Positions 44,905 through 54,291 of a DNA stretch of 64,000 nt are shown here, piece after piece. Source of the DNA: CBDAUN01 sp965214875. Its GTDB lineage: Bacteria; Pseudomonadota; Gammaproteobacteria; Arenicellales; JAJDZL01. The position numbers and the translations under genes were made by a program. Each line of letters begins with the position of its first letter. The stretch's first letter is position 1. Below the pieces are notes generated by a model. The model made no database searches, was not told the origin of the DNA, and saw only the letters and a program-made list of their open reading frames with translations. The stretch lies in NCBI GenBank assembly GCA_965214875.1, contig OZ243980.1, forward strand, positions 1,240,001-1,304,000. The letters are read 5' to 3'.

Positions 44905-47024
44905 CCTTGCTTTCCCCAGTAGGATGCAATGCCTGTCCAACGAGGGTCCGCATTGTCGAGTTTATACTTGCCGATTCTGTTGTTCAGTATGCCGCCGATA
45001 TATAGATGCCCCTTATGCTCTCGCATTGAGGTGACCATTGGGTGATGCTTGCCGCCTAGGTCTCCCAGCGTCTCGACGATATTGCCGGCTTCGTCAAATT
45101 TGATCACTCCGCCCGTATTGATATTGGGAAACAGCCAATCATCCTTGGGGAGGCTGCGCGTCATCAGGCGCCTGGCGCGAGGACGCTTGAGCATGAGGTC
45201 GAACGTTGGCGTGCGCATGCCTAGCCAGGCCATCCAATAGTTCCCGTCCGAGGCTCGGTTTATGTTGTCGGGGTAGCCTGGCATGTCCCGAATGACGCAT
45301 TCCATTTTGCCGGCTTTGGGGCCCCGATACCAATATCGATTAACCCTGCATTCCCAGGACTCTGCAAAAAAGAAAGACTCGCCATCATGCGCCATGCACA
45401 CGCCATTGGGATAGTTTAGTCGCCGCAGCAAGGTTTTCGTTTTGCCGGTTTGCGGATCGTAGACAAGCACTCTGCCGGTCGGCCTGTTCTCGACACTGTC
45501 GACAGCCCACTCATGTGCGTCATAGCGCGTGGTGGAATCGGTAAAGTAAATCTTGCCGTCAGAACCGATATCGAGGTCATTGGGATCTCGAAGGCGCGCA
45601 TCGTCCACGACTGAAAAATAGGAACGATTTGTTTCCGCGCTGAGACGCGCCACTTTCCTGTCGGGTGTTACCGAATAGAGTCCCATTGCGCCAACGCATA
45701 TCTTAAGGGACTTGTCATGATCGAATGCAAGCCCCAATGGAAATCCGCCGATATGGGTGAACACTTCCCACTTTTTATAGTCTGGTGCAAAAAATCTCAC
45801 AATGTCGCCATGGCGCGAACCGCAGTACAAATGGTCGTCTTCATCCAAGATGACATCCTCAGGGCCCTCAACTTCGCCGGCTCCGATTATTTCCGATTCA
45901 GATAGTTTGTTATTGAGCGCATAGTCGGTGCCTCCATTCGGCAAAGCCGATAGGGGCTTTTTCATGGAAGTGTAGACCGGAGCAACATAGATCTTGTCGA
46001 GTACCTTGTGGCGGTTTCTTAACCAGCGGATGTCTAAAATTACCGCGAATGTGAGCATGATGCCGAGAACCATCTGATTGGTGCCGCTGTGATAGCCCAT
46101 CCGAATCAGGGAGTTGTTGATGGTCAGCACGATCAGTGCGCCGAGTGCGCCCTTGGCAATCGAGCCGCGCCCGCCGCCCAGACTGATGCCGCCAACCACG
46201 CAGGCGGTCAGGGCCAGGATTTCAAGGCCGATGCCTGTTCCCGGGCCAGTGCCGTTTAGACGAGCGCCAAACAAAAAGCCGGCAATGCCGCAACACGCGC
46301 CCGAGATGACGTAGGTTGAGAACACGACATTCTTTACATTGATGCCCGTGTTGAACGCGGACCGGCGCGAGCCGCCGATTGCGCTGATATGCCAGCCTCG
46401 CCGCGATCGGCTGATAAAGACATGCGTTGCGAGCAAGACGATCGCGGCAAAAATAAAGCTGACCGGAACAAGCGCAACAGAGCCGTCGCCAATAAAGTCC
46501 CAAAGCTCCGAATCAACATAGGACAACTGAATTGGCGTGCCCAGATGATCGAGTGCAATATCGTAGATTGCGCGCCCGATCACGAATGTGATCAGCGTCG
46601 TAAGGAAGGCACGAAGCTTCAAGTAGCCGATCAGATAGCCATTGAATGCGCCGAATACGGCCCCAACCAGGATCGAAATGACCAAAGCGACCGGCACCGG
46701 CCAAGCCAGCAAATTGACGACTGCGACGGCGGTCAGGGCGCAAAGCGCGTAGATCGAGCCGATGCTGAGGTCGATTCCGCCGGCGATCATGACGATTGAA
46801 ACACCGCACACGATAATCAGAAACTCGCCCATCTGGCGCCCAGCGTCGCTCAGGCTTTGGGGCGAGAGAAATCCGTCGATCAGATCGTTCAGTAAAACGA
46901 TGGTGATGACCAAAAAGATGATCGGGACGATATTGTCGACCCATCGTTTGGTCAGCAACTCGCCGAGCAGATGATCCGGAACGTAGTTGTAGCGCAGTTT
47001 GCTGAGATAGGACTTCGAAATCAT
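44901..47024 (-). CDS. ABC sugar permease fused to SMP-30/strictosidine-synthase-like propeller
   Basis: 707 residues in one uninterrupted frame. Residues about 30-350 are an RbsC-type permease with about eight to ten transmembrane helices and VMIAGGIDLSIGSIYALCA near residue 78, the usual permease signature. A linker of about 40 residues leads to a propeller domain (about 385-690) with VEGPEDVILDEDDHLYCGSR, DPNDLDIGSDGKIYFTDSTT, YPNGVCMAHDGESFFFAES and DMPGYPDNINRASDGNYWMA, the strictosidine-synthase/APMAP-like blades. The propeller side of the membrane is not certain. The gene follows the binding protein and precedes a second free propeller, suggesting processing at the point of import. Confidence 0.88.
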   Translation of the reverse strand: MISKSYLSKLRYNYVPDHLLGELLTKRWVDNIVPIIFLVITIVLLNDLIDGFLSPQSLSDAGRQMGEFLIIVCGVSIVMIAGGIDLSIGSIYALCALTAVAVVNLLAWPVPVALVISILVGAVFGAFNGYLIGYLKLRAFLTTLITFVIGRAIYDIALDHLGTPIQLSYVDSELWDFIGDGSVALVPVSFIFAAIVLLATHVFISRSRRGWHISAIGGSRRSAFNTGINVKNVVFSTYVISGACCGIAGFLFGARLNGTGPGTGIGLEILALTACVVGGISLGGGRGSIAKGALGALIVLTINNSLIRMGYHSGTNQMVLGIMLTFAVILDIRWLRNRHKVLDKIYVAPVYTSMKKPLSALPNGGTDYALNNKLSESEIIGAGEVEGPEDVILDEDDHLYCGSRHGDIVRFFAPDYKKWEVFTHIGGFPLGLAFDHDKSLKICVGAMGLYSVTPDRKVARLSAETNRSYFSVVDDARLRDPNDLDIGSDGKIYFTDSTTRYDAHEWAVDSVENRPTGRVLVYDPQTGKTKTLLRRLNYPNGVCMAHDGESFFFAESWECRVNRYWYRGPKAGKMECVIRDMPGYPDNINRASDGNYWMAWLGMRTPTFDLMLKRPRARRLMTRSLPKDDWLFPNINTGGVIKFDEAGNIVETLGDLGGKHHPMVTSMREHKGHLYIGGILNNRIGKYKLDNADPRWTGIASYWGKQG

Positions 47025-47178
47025 TTCCAGTGCCGATTCGAATTCATGCCTGCCTGCAGATCAAGATGGCGGCAGCGCAAAGTTTTGATCTTTGAGTAAA
47101 GATGCTGGCAAATCTTTTGCAGTGCCAATCTGCGCCTGGGCACTGTGCTGGACCGGCAGGCGCAGATTGAAAGGCGTC

Positions 47179-48210
47179 TTATCCGCCCATTTCTTCCGCT
47201 AGGCTGGCCGCGTTGCGCTCCAGACTCCAGCAGTAGCCGGGGTAGATGTCATCCTTGGTGGTAATCACTTCATGGGTGTAAAGGAATGTCTGCAATTCGC
47301 CAGCGGGCTTGCCGCTTTGCAGCAGTACCTTGATGGTGGCGTTCACCGCTTGGGACTGTTTCGGGATCTCGGTGGATACCAGCGCATCGATGGTGCCTTC
47401 GCTAAGCATTTTGCAGTCCACCTCTTCGCCGCCGCCTGTAGTGATCAGCGCAATTTCGCCAGTTTTGCCAGCTGCGCGTATCGCTGCCGCAGTCCCTACG
47501 GCCGTGCCATCCCAGAAGTCGATGATTGCGCAAAGGTCCGGGTGCTGTTGCAGCATCGTTGTAGTTACCGCTTGCGCTTTAGTCGCATCCCAGCCCGAAT
47601 ACGGCTTGGAAACCACTTCGATGTGATCATTGGCTTCGACAATGTTCATGATGCCGTTGTACTGATCAATGCTTGATGCATTGACTTGCTCACCTTGGAT
47701 TAGGCCGATCTTGCCGGAAGTTCCCTCGCCGCAGTGATCGAGCGCGGCTGTCGCCTCTAGCTCGCCGAGCGTCTCCCAGTTGCTTCCGATGAAAGCCTCT
47801 GTGTTGTACGCACTGCGGTTATCGATCTGGATGACGTAGATACCCGCTTTCTGGGCCCGCTTGTAAAGCTTGACGTACGAGCGCAGGTCCGGATTATGGA
47901 CAATGATGACATCCGGCTTGCTGGCGATCGCGTCGGTGAGCGCTTGCGCACCGGCTTCAACACTCCAGTTGGGATCGCGCGTTTCGAATATGCCGCCCCA
48001 TGAACGGACTTCTTTGCCGATATAGTAGTTCCAGCCTTGGGCAAGGTCGAACCCCATCGCCATCGGCATCAGGATGACCCGCTTGCCCTCCAAAGCTTGG
48101 CGTGCCAGCTCAGGCCCCGGATCCTCCTGCGCTAGTGCTGAGGAAGCGCCGATCGCCAGCGATACGGCCGCCAGTGTCAGGTATCGTGCAAAATATCTAA
48201 TTGATTTCAT
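47179..48210 (-). CDS. sugar ABC transporter substrate-binding protein
   Basis: 343 residues. N-terminal signal peptide MKSIRYFARYLTLAAVSLAI...ALA, cleaved before QEDPG. The mature protein has the type I periplasmic-binding fold (Peripla_BP_4) with KRVILMPMAMGFDLAQGW, DVIIVHNPDL, GIYVIQIDNRSAY and LCAIIDFWDGTAVGTAAAI. ATG 48210 is preceded by AAGGAGGAG at ideal spacing; an upstream in-frame start at 48243 is not needed. It is separated by 154 bases from the permease fusion, and as the first gene it should carry the promoter of the transport operon. Confidence 0.92.
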   Translation of the reverse strand: MKSIRYFARYLTLAAVSLAIGASSALAQEDPGPELARQALEGKRVILMPMAMGFDLAQGWNYYIGKEVRSWGGIFETRDPNWSVEAGAQALTDAIASKPDVIIVHNPDLRSYVKLYKRAQKAGIYVIQIDNRSAYNTEAFIGSNWETLGELEATAALDHCGEGTSGKIGLIQGEQVNASSIDQYNGIMNIVEANDHIEVVSKPYSGWDATKAQAVTTTMLQQHPDLCAIIDFWDGTAVGTAAAIRAAGKTGEIALITTGGGEEVDCKMLSEGTIDALVSTEIPKQSQAVNATIKVLLQSGKPAGELQTFLYTHEVITTKDDIYPGYCWSLERNAASLAEEMGG

Positions 48211-49075
48211 AATCTCCTCCTTTGAGTGAATGCGAATATGCAAATTGCGAACAAGCTAGAAGACACCTTGCAAACCGGCATGAGCGCTTTGCTGAAGTTG
48301 CGGCATACCCGTAGCAGAAAGGGTAATTCTACCCATTTCATCCGCTGGGCAAAACTTATGGCATCTGCCTTTACATGATGTCAGTTTTGCCTGACTAATA
48401 TGCTAAATCTTCCGTTGCCAATAATTTCCAAATTAATTTTTCCATTTTAACGGCATAGAGCATTATGGAGCAGGTTTTTCACACGCTAATCGTTGCAGCG
48501 CATTCCAACCAGCTGACAAGCGCATTTTTCTGCTCGCTAGCATGTCTTGAAACAGATTCGTGCCATCCATGTCGTTTCTTGCCGAACTTTCGACTTCGAA
48601 TTCTGTGTGGACGTGATAGGCTGCGGCCCAAGATCGGATTAAATTTAGCGTGCCCCCCCCCCCTGCATTATGGAGTTTGCTTTTTTGCGTTCATCCAAAG
48701 AATGCGAAGCGACTTCAAGCCGCAAGCGAGCCGTCGAGCCATGACCACATGCGCCGGTTTTTTTTAACAACGATTCTGTGCATTCGACCATTGCTTGAAG
48801 CTTTAAAATAGGCGCAGAGCCGGAGTCGGGAAGCCTCAGTGGGCCATGGCGACCTCTCCAATTCATGCGCTTATTTCCTGTGTGCATGTATAACAGCCCT
48901 AGCATATGATCAGATGATATTTATCTTGAGTAAAATTGATGGTTTCGAGGTGCTTGAGCTCATTGTTATGAATGACCCTCATGCTAGGAACTTGCGCGAC
49001 AAGAGTCCTTTTCTCATGTTTATCAGTGCCGCTTTAGGTCGCATCGTCCCCGCTTTTGCTGTTCGTTCGTTCAGT
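48211..49075. other. long non-coding stretch between LysR gene and binding-protein gene
   Basis: 865 bases. It holds the transport-operon promoter region near 48.2-48.45 kb and an 11-base C run at 48653-48663. On the minus strand an open frame from 48905 is cut just after the run (…NSIMQGGGAR stop); with 12 G's it would continue to about 48465 and be about 147 residues. I do not recognise that product and do not claim it as a gene. Confidence 0.35.
48349..48390. promoter_or_regulatory. inverted repeat upstream of the binding-protein gene
   Basis: GCAAAACT (48349-48356) and AGTTTTGC (48383-48390) form a perfect 8-base inverted repeat with 26 bases between. GGGTA-ATTC-TACCC (48321-48334) is a second small dyad closer to the gene. 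Both lie 110-180 bases before the start, where operators for a LysR- or LacI-type regulator would be expected. Confidence 0.3.
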
Positions 49076-49945
49076 TCAGCCCCGCTTTTGCGTCTTCAGC
49101 GCTTTAAGCAGTGCCGCAAGCGGCGGCGATACTACCGACTGCGATAGTGTCAGCGCGCCGATGTCGCGGTTGAATGCAGGTTTGCCAAAAGGCACGCTGC
49201 GAAGTCTGCGCGAAAGTGGCCTGGCACCGAAACACTGTGGAATTATTGATGCGCCAAGGCCTGCGCCAACCAGCGAGGAAATTGCATCAAGGGTATCGAT
49301 TTCCATATTGGCTGACACCTTGATTCTGCGACGGTTCAGTTCTTGTTCGATGCATCTTCCGGCCCAGGACTTTCGATTGAACCAGATAAATGGGTTCGAG
49401 GTCAGGATCTCAACGTCAGTTTGGCCTTGGGCATGCAATGGAGCGATGACTACGCAGGGTTCCGCCGCAATATGATGCCAAGTCAGGCTCGGATGCAGCA
49501 CTAGCGGCTTAGTGCACACGGCCATGTCAAGTTCTCCTCGGGCAAGGCCATCAGCCAATTCGGCAGAACCTCCGCTTCTGACATCCAATTGCAAATGCGG
49601 ATGCTCATGGCGCAGCGTGCTGATTGAAGCAGGCAGGAAACTTGACAAGCTGCTGGGCACGGCTCCAACCGTCAGTTTCCCTCGCACCAGCTGGTCGGAT
49701 GCGGTTTTTTTGGCTTCTTCCAATAGTTCGACGATCTTGCGGCAATGGTCAGCAAGAACCATCCCCCGAGCCGATGGTGTCGGCGGGCGTGTTGAACGGT
49801 CAAACAGATATACGCCCAGTTCCGCTTCGAGCGACTTGATCTGCAGGCTGACGGCTGATTGCGACAGTCCCAGCTTGTTGCCAGCCGAAACGAACGATCC
49901 GGCATCCACTACAGCGAGAAACGTTTTTATCTGGCGAAAATCCAA
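49076..49945 (-). CDS. LysR family transcriptional regulator
   Basis: 289 residues. The N-terminal winged helix-turn-helix (about 1-60) reads FLAVVDAGSFVSAGNKLGLS then SAVSLQIKSLEAELGVYLFD; the C-terminal effector-binding domain (about 88-289) starts GKLTVGAVPSSLSSF. It lies between the transport genes and the metabolic genes, all on the minus strand, so it is likely the regulator of the locus. The co-inducer is unknown. The start is ATG 49945. Confidence 0.93.
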   Translation of the reverse strand: MDFRQIKTFLAVVDAGSFVSAGNKLGLSQSAVSLQIKSLEAELGVYLFDRSTRPPTPSARGMVLADHCRKIVELLEEAKKTASDQLVRGKLTVGAVPSSLSSFLPASISTLRHEHPHLQLDVRSGGSAELADGLARGELDMAVCTKPLVLHPSLTWHHIAAEPCVVIAPLHAQGQTDVEILTSNPFIWFNRKSWAGRCIEQELNRRRIKVSANMEIDTLDAISSLVGAGLGASIIPQCFGARPLSRRLRSVPFGKPAFNRDIGALTLSQSVVSPPLAALLKALKTQKRG

Positions 49946-50084
49946 AATCTCGTTGCCTAGATCTTGCCTTTGGTCATTCTTGATCTATGCGCGAACTGAT
50001 TCGGAAGCAAACAGATTTGTGCGAGTGCGGCTTCCTGCCCGGGTGAGAGCAATGCTTGTTGCGCTTTTGTGCCCAAGGGTTTCT

Positions 50085-51362
50085 TCAATCTTTCAATCCG
50101 TTGCAAGCCTGCGCAATCCGTTCGCAAGCCGCAGTCAAGTCGGCATCAGATGCAGCTGTCGATAGTCGAAGATGGTGCGATAGCCCGAAAGCCGTGCCCG
50201 GCACGGTCGATACGTGATGCGACTCAAGCAGCCAGTTGCAAACGTCGATGTCATTGGCAAGCCGTTGCCCGCTCGGTGTCGCTTTCCCGATGGCGTTGTG
50301 GCATCCAGGGAACACATAGAAGGCGCCTTGCGGCTGCATGACTGATAGAATTTGCGTCTGCGCAAGCGCCGCAACGACCGCTTTGCTGCGTCTTTCAAAC
50401 ACGGCGGCGCGATCCGCCATGAAATCGGTTGGCCCATTCAGCGCCGCAAGCGCGGCCGCTTGCGAGACCGAACAGGCATGAGTGGTACTTTGACCCTGGA
50501 TTGTATTGATGCCGTCAATCAGCTGCTTGGGACCGGCACTGTATCCGATGCGCCAGCCGGTCATGGAAAATGCTTTGGAAACGCCGTTGACCAGCACGGT
50601 GCGCTCTCGAAGTTGCGGGGCTACATTGAGTATGGATACGAATTCAGCACCTTCGAATATCAGATGCTCATAGATGTCATCGCTGATCACATGGACTTGC
50701 GAATGGCGTTCCAATACAGCGGCAATCTGTTCCAAAGCCTCCGCTGAATAGACGCCACCGGTCGGATTGCTTGGCGAATTGAGGAAAAGCCACTTGGTGT
50801 TCGGCGTGATTGCTTGTTCGAGCTGCTCCGCAGAGATGGCAAAACGCCGTTCATGCGAACATGGAACCGCGACCGGAGTTCCCTCGCACAGCGAGACAAT
50901 GTCCGCATAGGATGGCCAATAGGGCGAAGGGATGATGACTTCATCGCCGGCAGAGACGGTTGCCATCATGGTGTTGTAGATCGCCTGCTTGGCACCGCTA
51001 GCGACAGAAATTTCTTCAACTGAGTACCGCAGAGAGTTTTCTCTTTCGAACTTTCTCGCGATTGCCTCTCGCAGTTCTGCCTCGCCGGCAACGATCGTGT
51101 AGCGAGTCAGATTGTTCTCAATTGCTTCGAACGCTGCGCGCTTGATGTGATCAGGGGTGTTGAAATCAGGTTCGCCAATGCCTAAGTCAATGACCGGGTG
51201 GCCTTCGGCTTTCAATTGCTTGGCTTTTTGCACCAGCTGCATGATTGTCGGCGGTTGCGCGTTTTTGAGTCGTTCTGCGATCATCTGCGTGTTGATCCAT
51301 GTTTGAAGTGGTTGCTTCTTCTTTCGGGCTTGCGGGATATTCAAATTGGTCGTTCTCGTCAT
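50085..51362 (-). CDS. class I pyridoxal-phosphate aminotransferase (aspartate aminotransferase-like)
   Basis: About 425 residues. IDLGIGEPDFNTPDHIKRAA marks the N-terminal substrate-binding region. LNSPSNPTGGVYSAE is the PLP/carboxylate site, and VLVNGVSKAFSMTGWRIGY contains the lysine that forms the internal aldimine. The family resembles aspartate/aromatic/prephenate aminotransferases; the substrate is not determined. The start is uncertain: TTG 51395 (TTGA overlap with the ThDP-enzyme stop), ATG 51362, or ATG 51284, where the family usually starts (MIAERLK). In this cluster it could generate or consume the 2-oxo acid used by the ThDP enzyme. Confidence 0.88.
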   Translation of the reverse strand: MTRTTNLNIPQARKKKQPLQTWINTQMIAERLKNAQPPTIMQLVQKAKQLKAEGHPVIDLGIGEPDFNTPDHIKRAAFEAIENNLTRYTIVAGEAELREAIARKFERENSLRYSVEEISVASGAKQAIYNTMMATVSAGDEVIIPSPYWPSYADIVSLCEGTPVAVPCSHERRFAISAEQLEQAITPNTKWLFLNSPSNPTGGVYSAEALEQIAAVLERHSQVHVISDDIYEHLIFEGAEFVSILNVAPQLRERTVLVNGVSKAFSMTGWRIGYSAGPKQLIDGINTIQGQSTTHACSVSQAAALAALNGPTDFMADRAAVFERRSKAVVAALAQTQILSVMQPQGAFYVFPGCHNAIGKATPSGQRLANDIDVCNWLLESHHVSTVPGTAFGLSHHLRLSTAASDADLTAACERIAQACNGLKD

Positions 51363-51391
51363 AATCCGATTAAAAATCAGTCGAAAGCCGG

Positions 51392-53014
51392 TCAAATTCG
51401 ATTGTCGTACGCCCTTTGATTCACTACTGCCGCAATCAAGGTGAATCTTTCGGAGTCTTGAGCGGCATCCAAGGCGGAAGTCAATTCGTTCATGTTTCGC
51501 ACCGTAAACCCGTTGCCCCCGAATGCTTTGGCCAGAGTTGCAAAGTCATGCATGTCGAAATCTACTGCGGCATTTGGCAGGCCGCGCTGTCGCTGTTTCA
51601 GTTCAATCAGAGCGAGGCTTGAATCCACAAATACGACGAAGATCGTGTTTTGGCGCAGTTCGGCTGCCGTTGCAAGCTCGCCGGCAACCATGAGCATCCC
51701 GGCATCTCCGCTAAATGCAATGACCGGTCGGTCGGGTGCGGCTAGCTTTGCGCCGAGCGCCAAAGGCACCGCGCAGCCCATGGTGCAAAGGCCGGAGGAT
51801 TGCAGCAGCGTGGAGGGCTGATGGCAAATCCATTTTTGAGACAGCAAGATCCGGTGCGCCCCTGAATCGGCAGTCGCGATGGTGTCGTCGGGCATGGCAT
51901 CTCTGCAACCGGCGATCACTGCGGCTGGTCCCCAATCAGGTTCGGCGACGAAAGCTTCATCCAATTTTCGCTTGATCTCGACGACTTCATCCACAGGCCA
52001 TGATTTGCACGGATGGCTATCTTGCCTGAGCAAATCAAGCGTTGCAGGCACGCTGGCGACAAAATTCAGCGTCGACTGATGCATATAGTGAAATGGCGGT
52101 TCCGCGCAAATGTCGATAGCGCGGGTTTGATTTGGGTCCCAAATATCCCGCCACCCGATGCGCATCTCGATCGGATCGTAGCCTGCGCAGATAATCAGAT
52201 CGGCTTTCTGCACAAACGGAACAAGAATGCTATCAGCCAGCGGGGAAAGGCCGGCCCCGCCTAGCGACAGATCACCCGTTTCCGGCATCAGCCCTTTGCC
52301 CTTGTAGGTTGTGATAAGCGGCATGCCGAAGTGCTGGCAGAACGAACGGATGGAGCCCGACGCGTTTTCTGCTACGGCATCAAGGCCTGCGATCATGACA
52401 GCGAACCTCGCTTCGCTCAGCCATGTGCGCGCCAAATCGATCTGCGCCGGATCCGCTGGCACTGAAGGCGACGGCATCACCATGCGGCGAAGCCGCGATG
52501 GACTGGAAGGCTGGTTGGCGACGCTGATTGGAACATCGATATGCACAGGCCCCGCTCTTGGCTGTGTCGCGACCGCAATCGCCTTGTCCGCGACCACGTC
52601 GGCGCCTTCTGCATTCAGCCGCAATGTTTGCTTGGTCAGTGATTGGAATACGGCTTGATGATCCATGACCTGGTGGGTATAGGTCAAAGCGTCAGCCTCG
52701 TCGACGCAGCCGGTCAGCACGAGCAGCGGGACTCTGTCCTGCATCGCGTTTGCGACAACATTGACGGCGTTCATGGCGCCCGGCCCGACGGTTGCAACAA
52801 GAATTCCTGGCGCCTTGTTTATGTGCCAAACGCCTTCCGCCATGAAGCCGGCGCTGTTTTCATGCTTTGCCAGAATGAATTCTATGCCGGCCCGTTCGAG
52901 AGCGTCGATTAACGTCAGCACCTCGCCACCTGATATCCCGAACGCGTAGCGGCACCCTGCTTCGTAAAGTCGCGCCGCAACAAGGTCGGAGGCTGTTGTT
53001 TGCCGGTTTCTCAT
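51392..53014 (-). CDS. thiamine-diphosphate-dependent enzyme, acetolactate-synthase-like
   Basis: 540 residues, all three ThDP domains: Pyr (about 1-170), with the catalytic glutamate in LAKHENSAGFMAEG near residue 51; central (about 185-320, MIAGLDAVAEN); and PP (about 360-530), with the metal-binding GDAGMLMVAGEL...VFVDSS. The last aspartate/asparagine positions differ from classical GDG-x-NN, so the exact reaction (decarboxylase, carboligase or lyase) is unclear. No regulatory subunit gene is present, so it is probably not biosynthetic IlvB. The ATG start overlaps the acyl-CoA dehydrogenase stop as ATGA. Confidence 0.87.
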   Translation of the reverse strand: MRNRQTTASDLVAARLYEAGCRYAFGISGGEVLTLIDALERAGIEFILAKHENSAGFMAEGVWHINKAPGILVATVGPGAMNAVNVVANAMQDRVPLLVLTGCVDEADALTYTHQVMDHQAVFQSLTKQTLRLNAEGADVVADKAIAVATQPRAGPVHIDVPISVANQPSSPSRLRRMVMPSPSVPADPAQIDLARTWLSEARFAVMIAGLDAVAENASGSIRSFCQHFGMPLITTYKGKGLMPETGDLSLGGAGLSPLADSILVPFVQKADLIICAGYDPIEMRIGWRDIWDPNQTRAIDICAEPPFHYMHQSTLNFVASVPATLDLLRQDSHPCKSWPVDEVVEIKRKLDEAFVAEPDWGPAAVIAGCRDAMPDDTIATADSGAHRILLSQKWICHQPSTLLQSSGLCTMGCAVPLALGAKLAAPDRPVIAFSGDAGMLMVAGELATAAELRQNTIFVVFVDSSLALIELKQRQRGLPNAAVDFDMHDFATLAKAFGGNGFTVRNMNELTSALDAAQDSERFTLIAAVVNQRAYDNRI

Positions 53015-54291
53015 TTGTTTCGCGAGTCAGTTTGCATGTCGCTCGATTGCGACGCGCGCAGGTAGCCATCGCGCGTTTGCGGTGTCTTTATTCCAAGCAG
53101 ATTGCTCCCAATCTGCGTTTTGAGTATCTGTGCCGTGCCGCCGCCGATGGTGAACATTCGAACATCTCGGTACATGCGCTCAAGCGGCTCTTGATCGCCA
53201 TATCCGCGTGCGCCGAACATCTGCAAGGAGTCGCTGACCACTTTTATGGCAGCTTCTGAGGCAAACATTTTTGCGCGAGCGGCCATCGACGGGTCGGGAA
53301 ATCGGCTGCCGCCTGGCCCCCGGGATTGCGCCGCCTCATAGAGCAGCAGTCGGGATGCATGCACATTGGCATCCATATCGGCAAGCATCCATTGCAAGCC
53401 TTGGAATTCCGCAAGCGGCCGGCCGAACTGATGGCGCTTGACCAAATGCTTCTTAGCCAGTTCCAATGCGCCCGCGGCCACACCCATAGCAATTGTCCCG
53501 GCTCCAACTCGCTGGCTATTGTAGGCGTTCATCAAGTCGGCGAATCCTCGTTTCAAGCCAGAGGGCGTGACCAGCAACGAATCACGTTCCACTTCGAGCT
53601 GCTCAAAGTGCAATTCCGCTTCCGGCATGCCGCATAAGCCCATGGTATGCTCTAGTCGCGCCACTTTGAATCCGGCTGGTTTGATATTGTTGACCGGGTC
53701 GCACAGCACGATGAACCCGCCGATTCCGAGATCTTCTCCGCTTTCGCTGACCACTTTGGCAAATATCAAGTGAATCTTCGAGATGCCGCCTCCGGTAATC
53801 CAGTGCTTGATGCCATTGATGATGTACTTGTTGCCGCATCGGGTTGCAGTTGTACGCATTTGCGAGGCGGCGCTGCCGGCTTCCGGTTCGGTGATGCAGA
53901 TCGCGGGCTTGTCGCCAGCTAGCACATAGGGTGCGCAAAGTCTCTTTTGCGCCTCGGTTCCGTAGGCCATGATCGCGCTGATCGCGCCCATGTTGGACTC
54001 GACTAAAATGCGCGCACTCAGTGTGCAGGCTTGCGCAATTTGCTCGACCGCGAGCACTGTTTCATAAAATGATGCCGACTGTCCGCCGTACTCTTTGGGA
54101 ATGGTCATGCCCATCAGCTTGGCATCGGTCAAATCAGTCACATTCTCCCAGCAGTAGGTGCGGGCGCGGTCCCATTTTGCCGCTTTCGAAGCGAATTGTT
54201 CCGCAAGCTCTCGTGCAACGCTTCTGAAGCGCTCAGCCTTGCAGGCTTGCCCCATTTCCTTGCCTATCCTTGTCGTGCCAAGAGCGTTCAA
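53011..54291 (-). CDS. acyl-CoA dehydrogenase family protein
   Basis: 426 residues. Middle domain: AICITEPEAGSAASQMRTTA (FAD/substrate contact). C-terminal helical domain: QFGRPLAEFQGLQWMLADM near residue 290 and QMFGARGYGDQEPLERMYRD near residue 365. At the position of the MCAD catalytic glutamate (YEGT) this protein has TIGGGTAQI, as isovaleryl-CoA-type enzymes do, so the base must lie elsewhere. The start is the TTG at 54291 (TTGA with the permease stop) or an ATG at 54255. It probably oxidises an acyl-CoA from the substrate taken up by this locus; the identity is unknown. Confidence 0.9.
   Translation of the reverse strand: MNALGTTRIGKEMGQACKAERFRSVARELAEQFASKAAKWDRARTYCWENVTDLTDAKLMGMTIPKEYGGQSASFYETVLAVEQIAQACTLSARILVESNMGAISAIMAYGTEAQKRLCAPYVLAGDKPAICITEPEAGSAASQMRTTATRCGNKYIINGIKHWITGGGISKIHLIFAKVVSESGEDLGIGGFIVLCDPVNNIKPAGFKVARLEHTMGLCGMPEAELHFEQLEVERDSLLVTPSGLKRGFADLMNAYNSQRVGAGTIAMGVAAGALELAKKHLVKRHQFGRPLAEFQGLQWMLADMDANVHASRLLLYEAAQSRGPGGSRFPDPSMAARAKMFASEAAIKVVSDSLQMFGARGYGDQEPLERMYRDVRMFTIGGGTAQILKTQIGSNLLGIKTPQTRDGYLRASQSSDMQTDSRNK

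Noticed and set aside
48465..48905. A 147-residue phase-variable gene across the C11 run
   Set aside because: It needs an extra base to be open and neither half resembles a known protein; only the homopolymer is reported.
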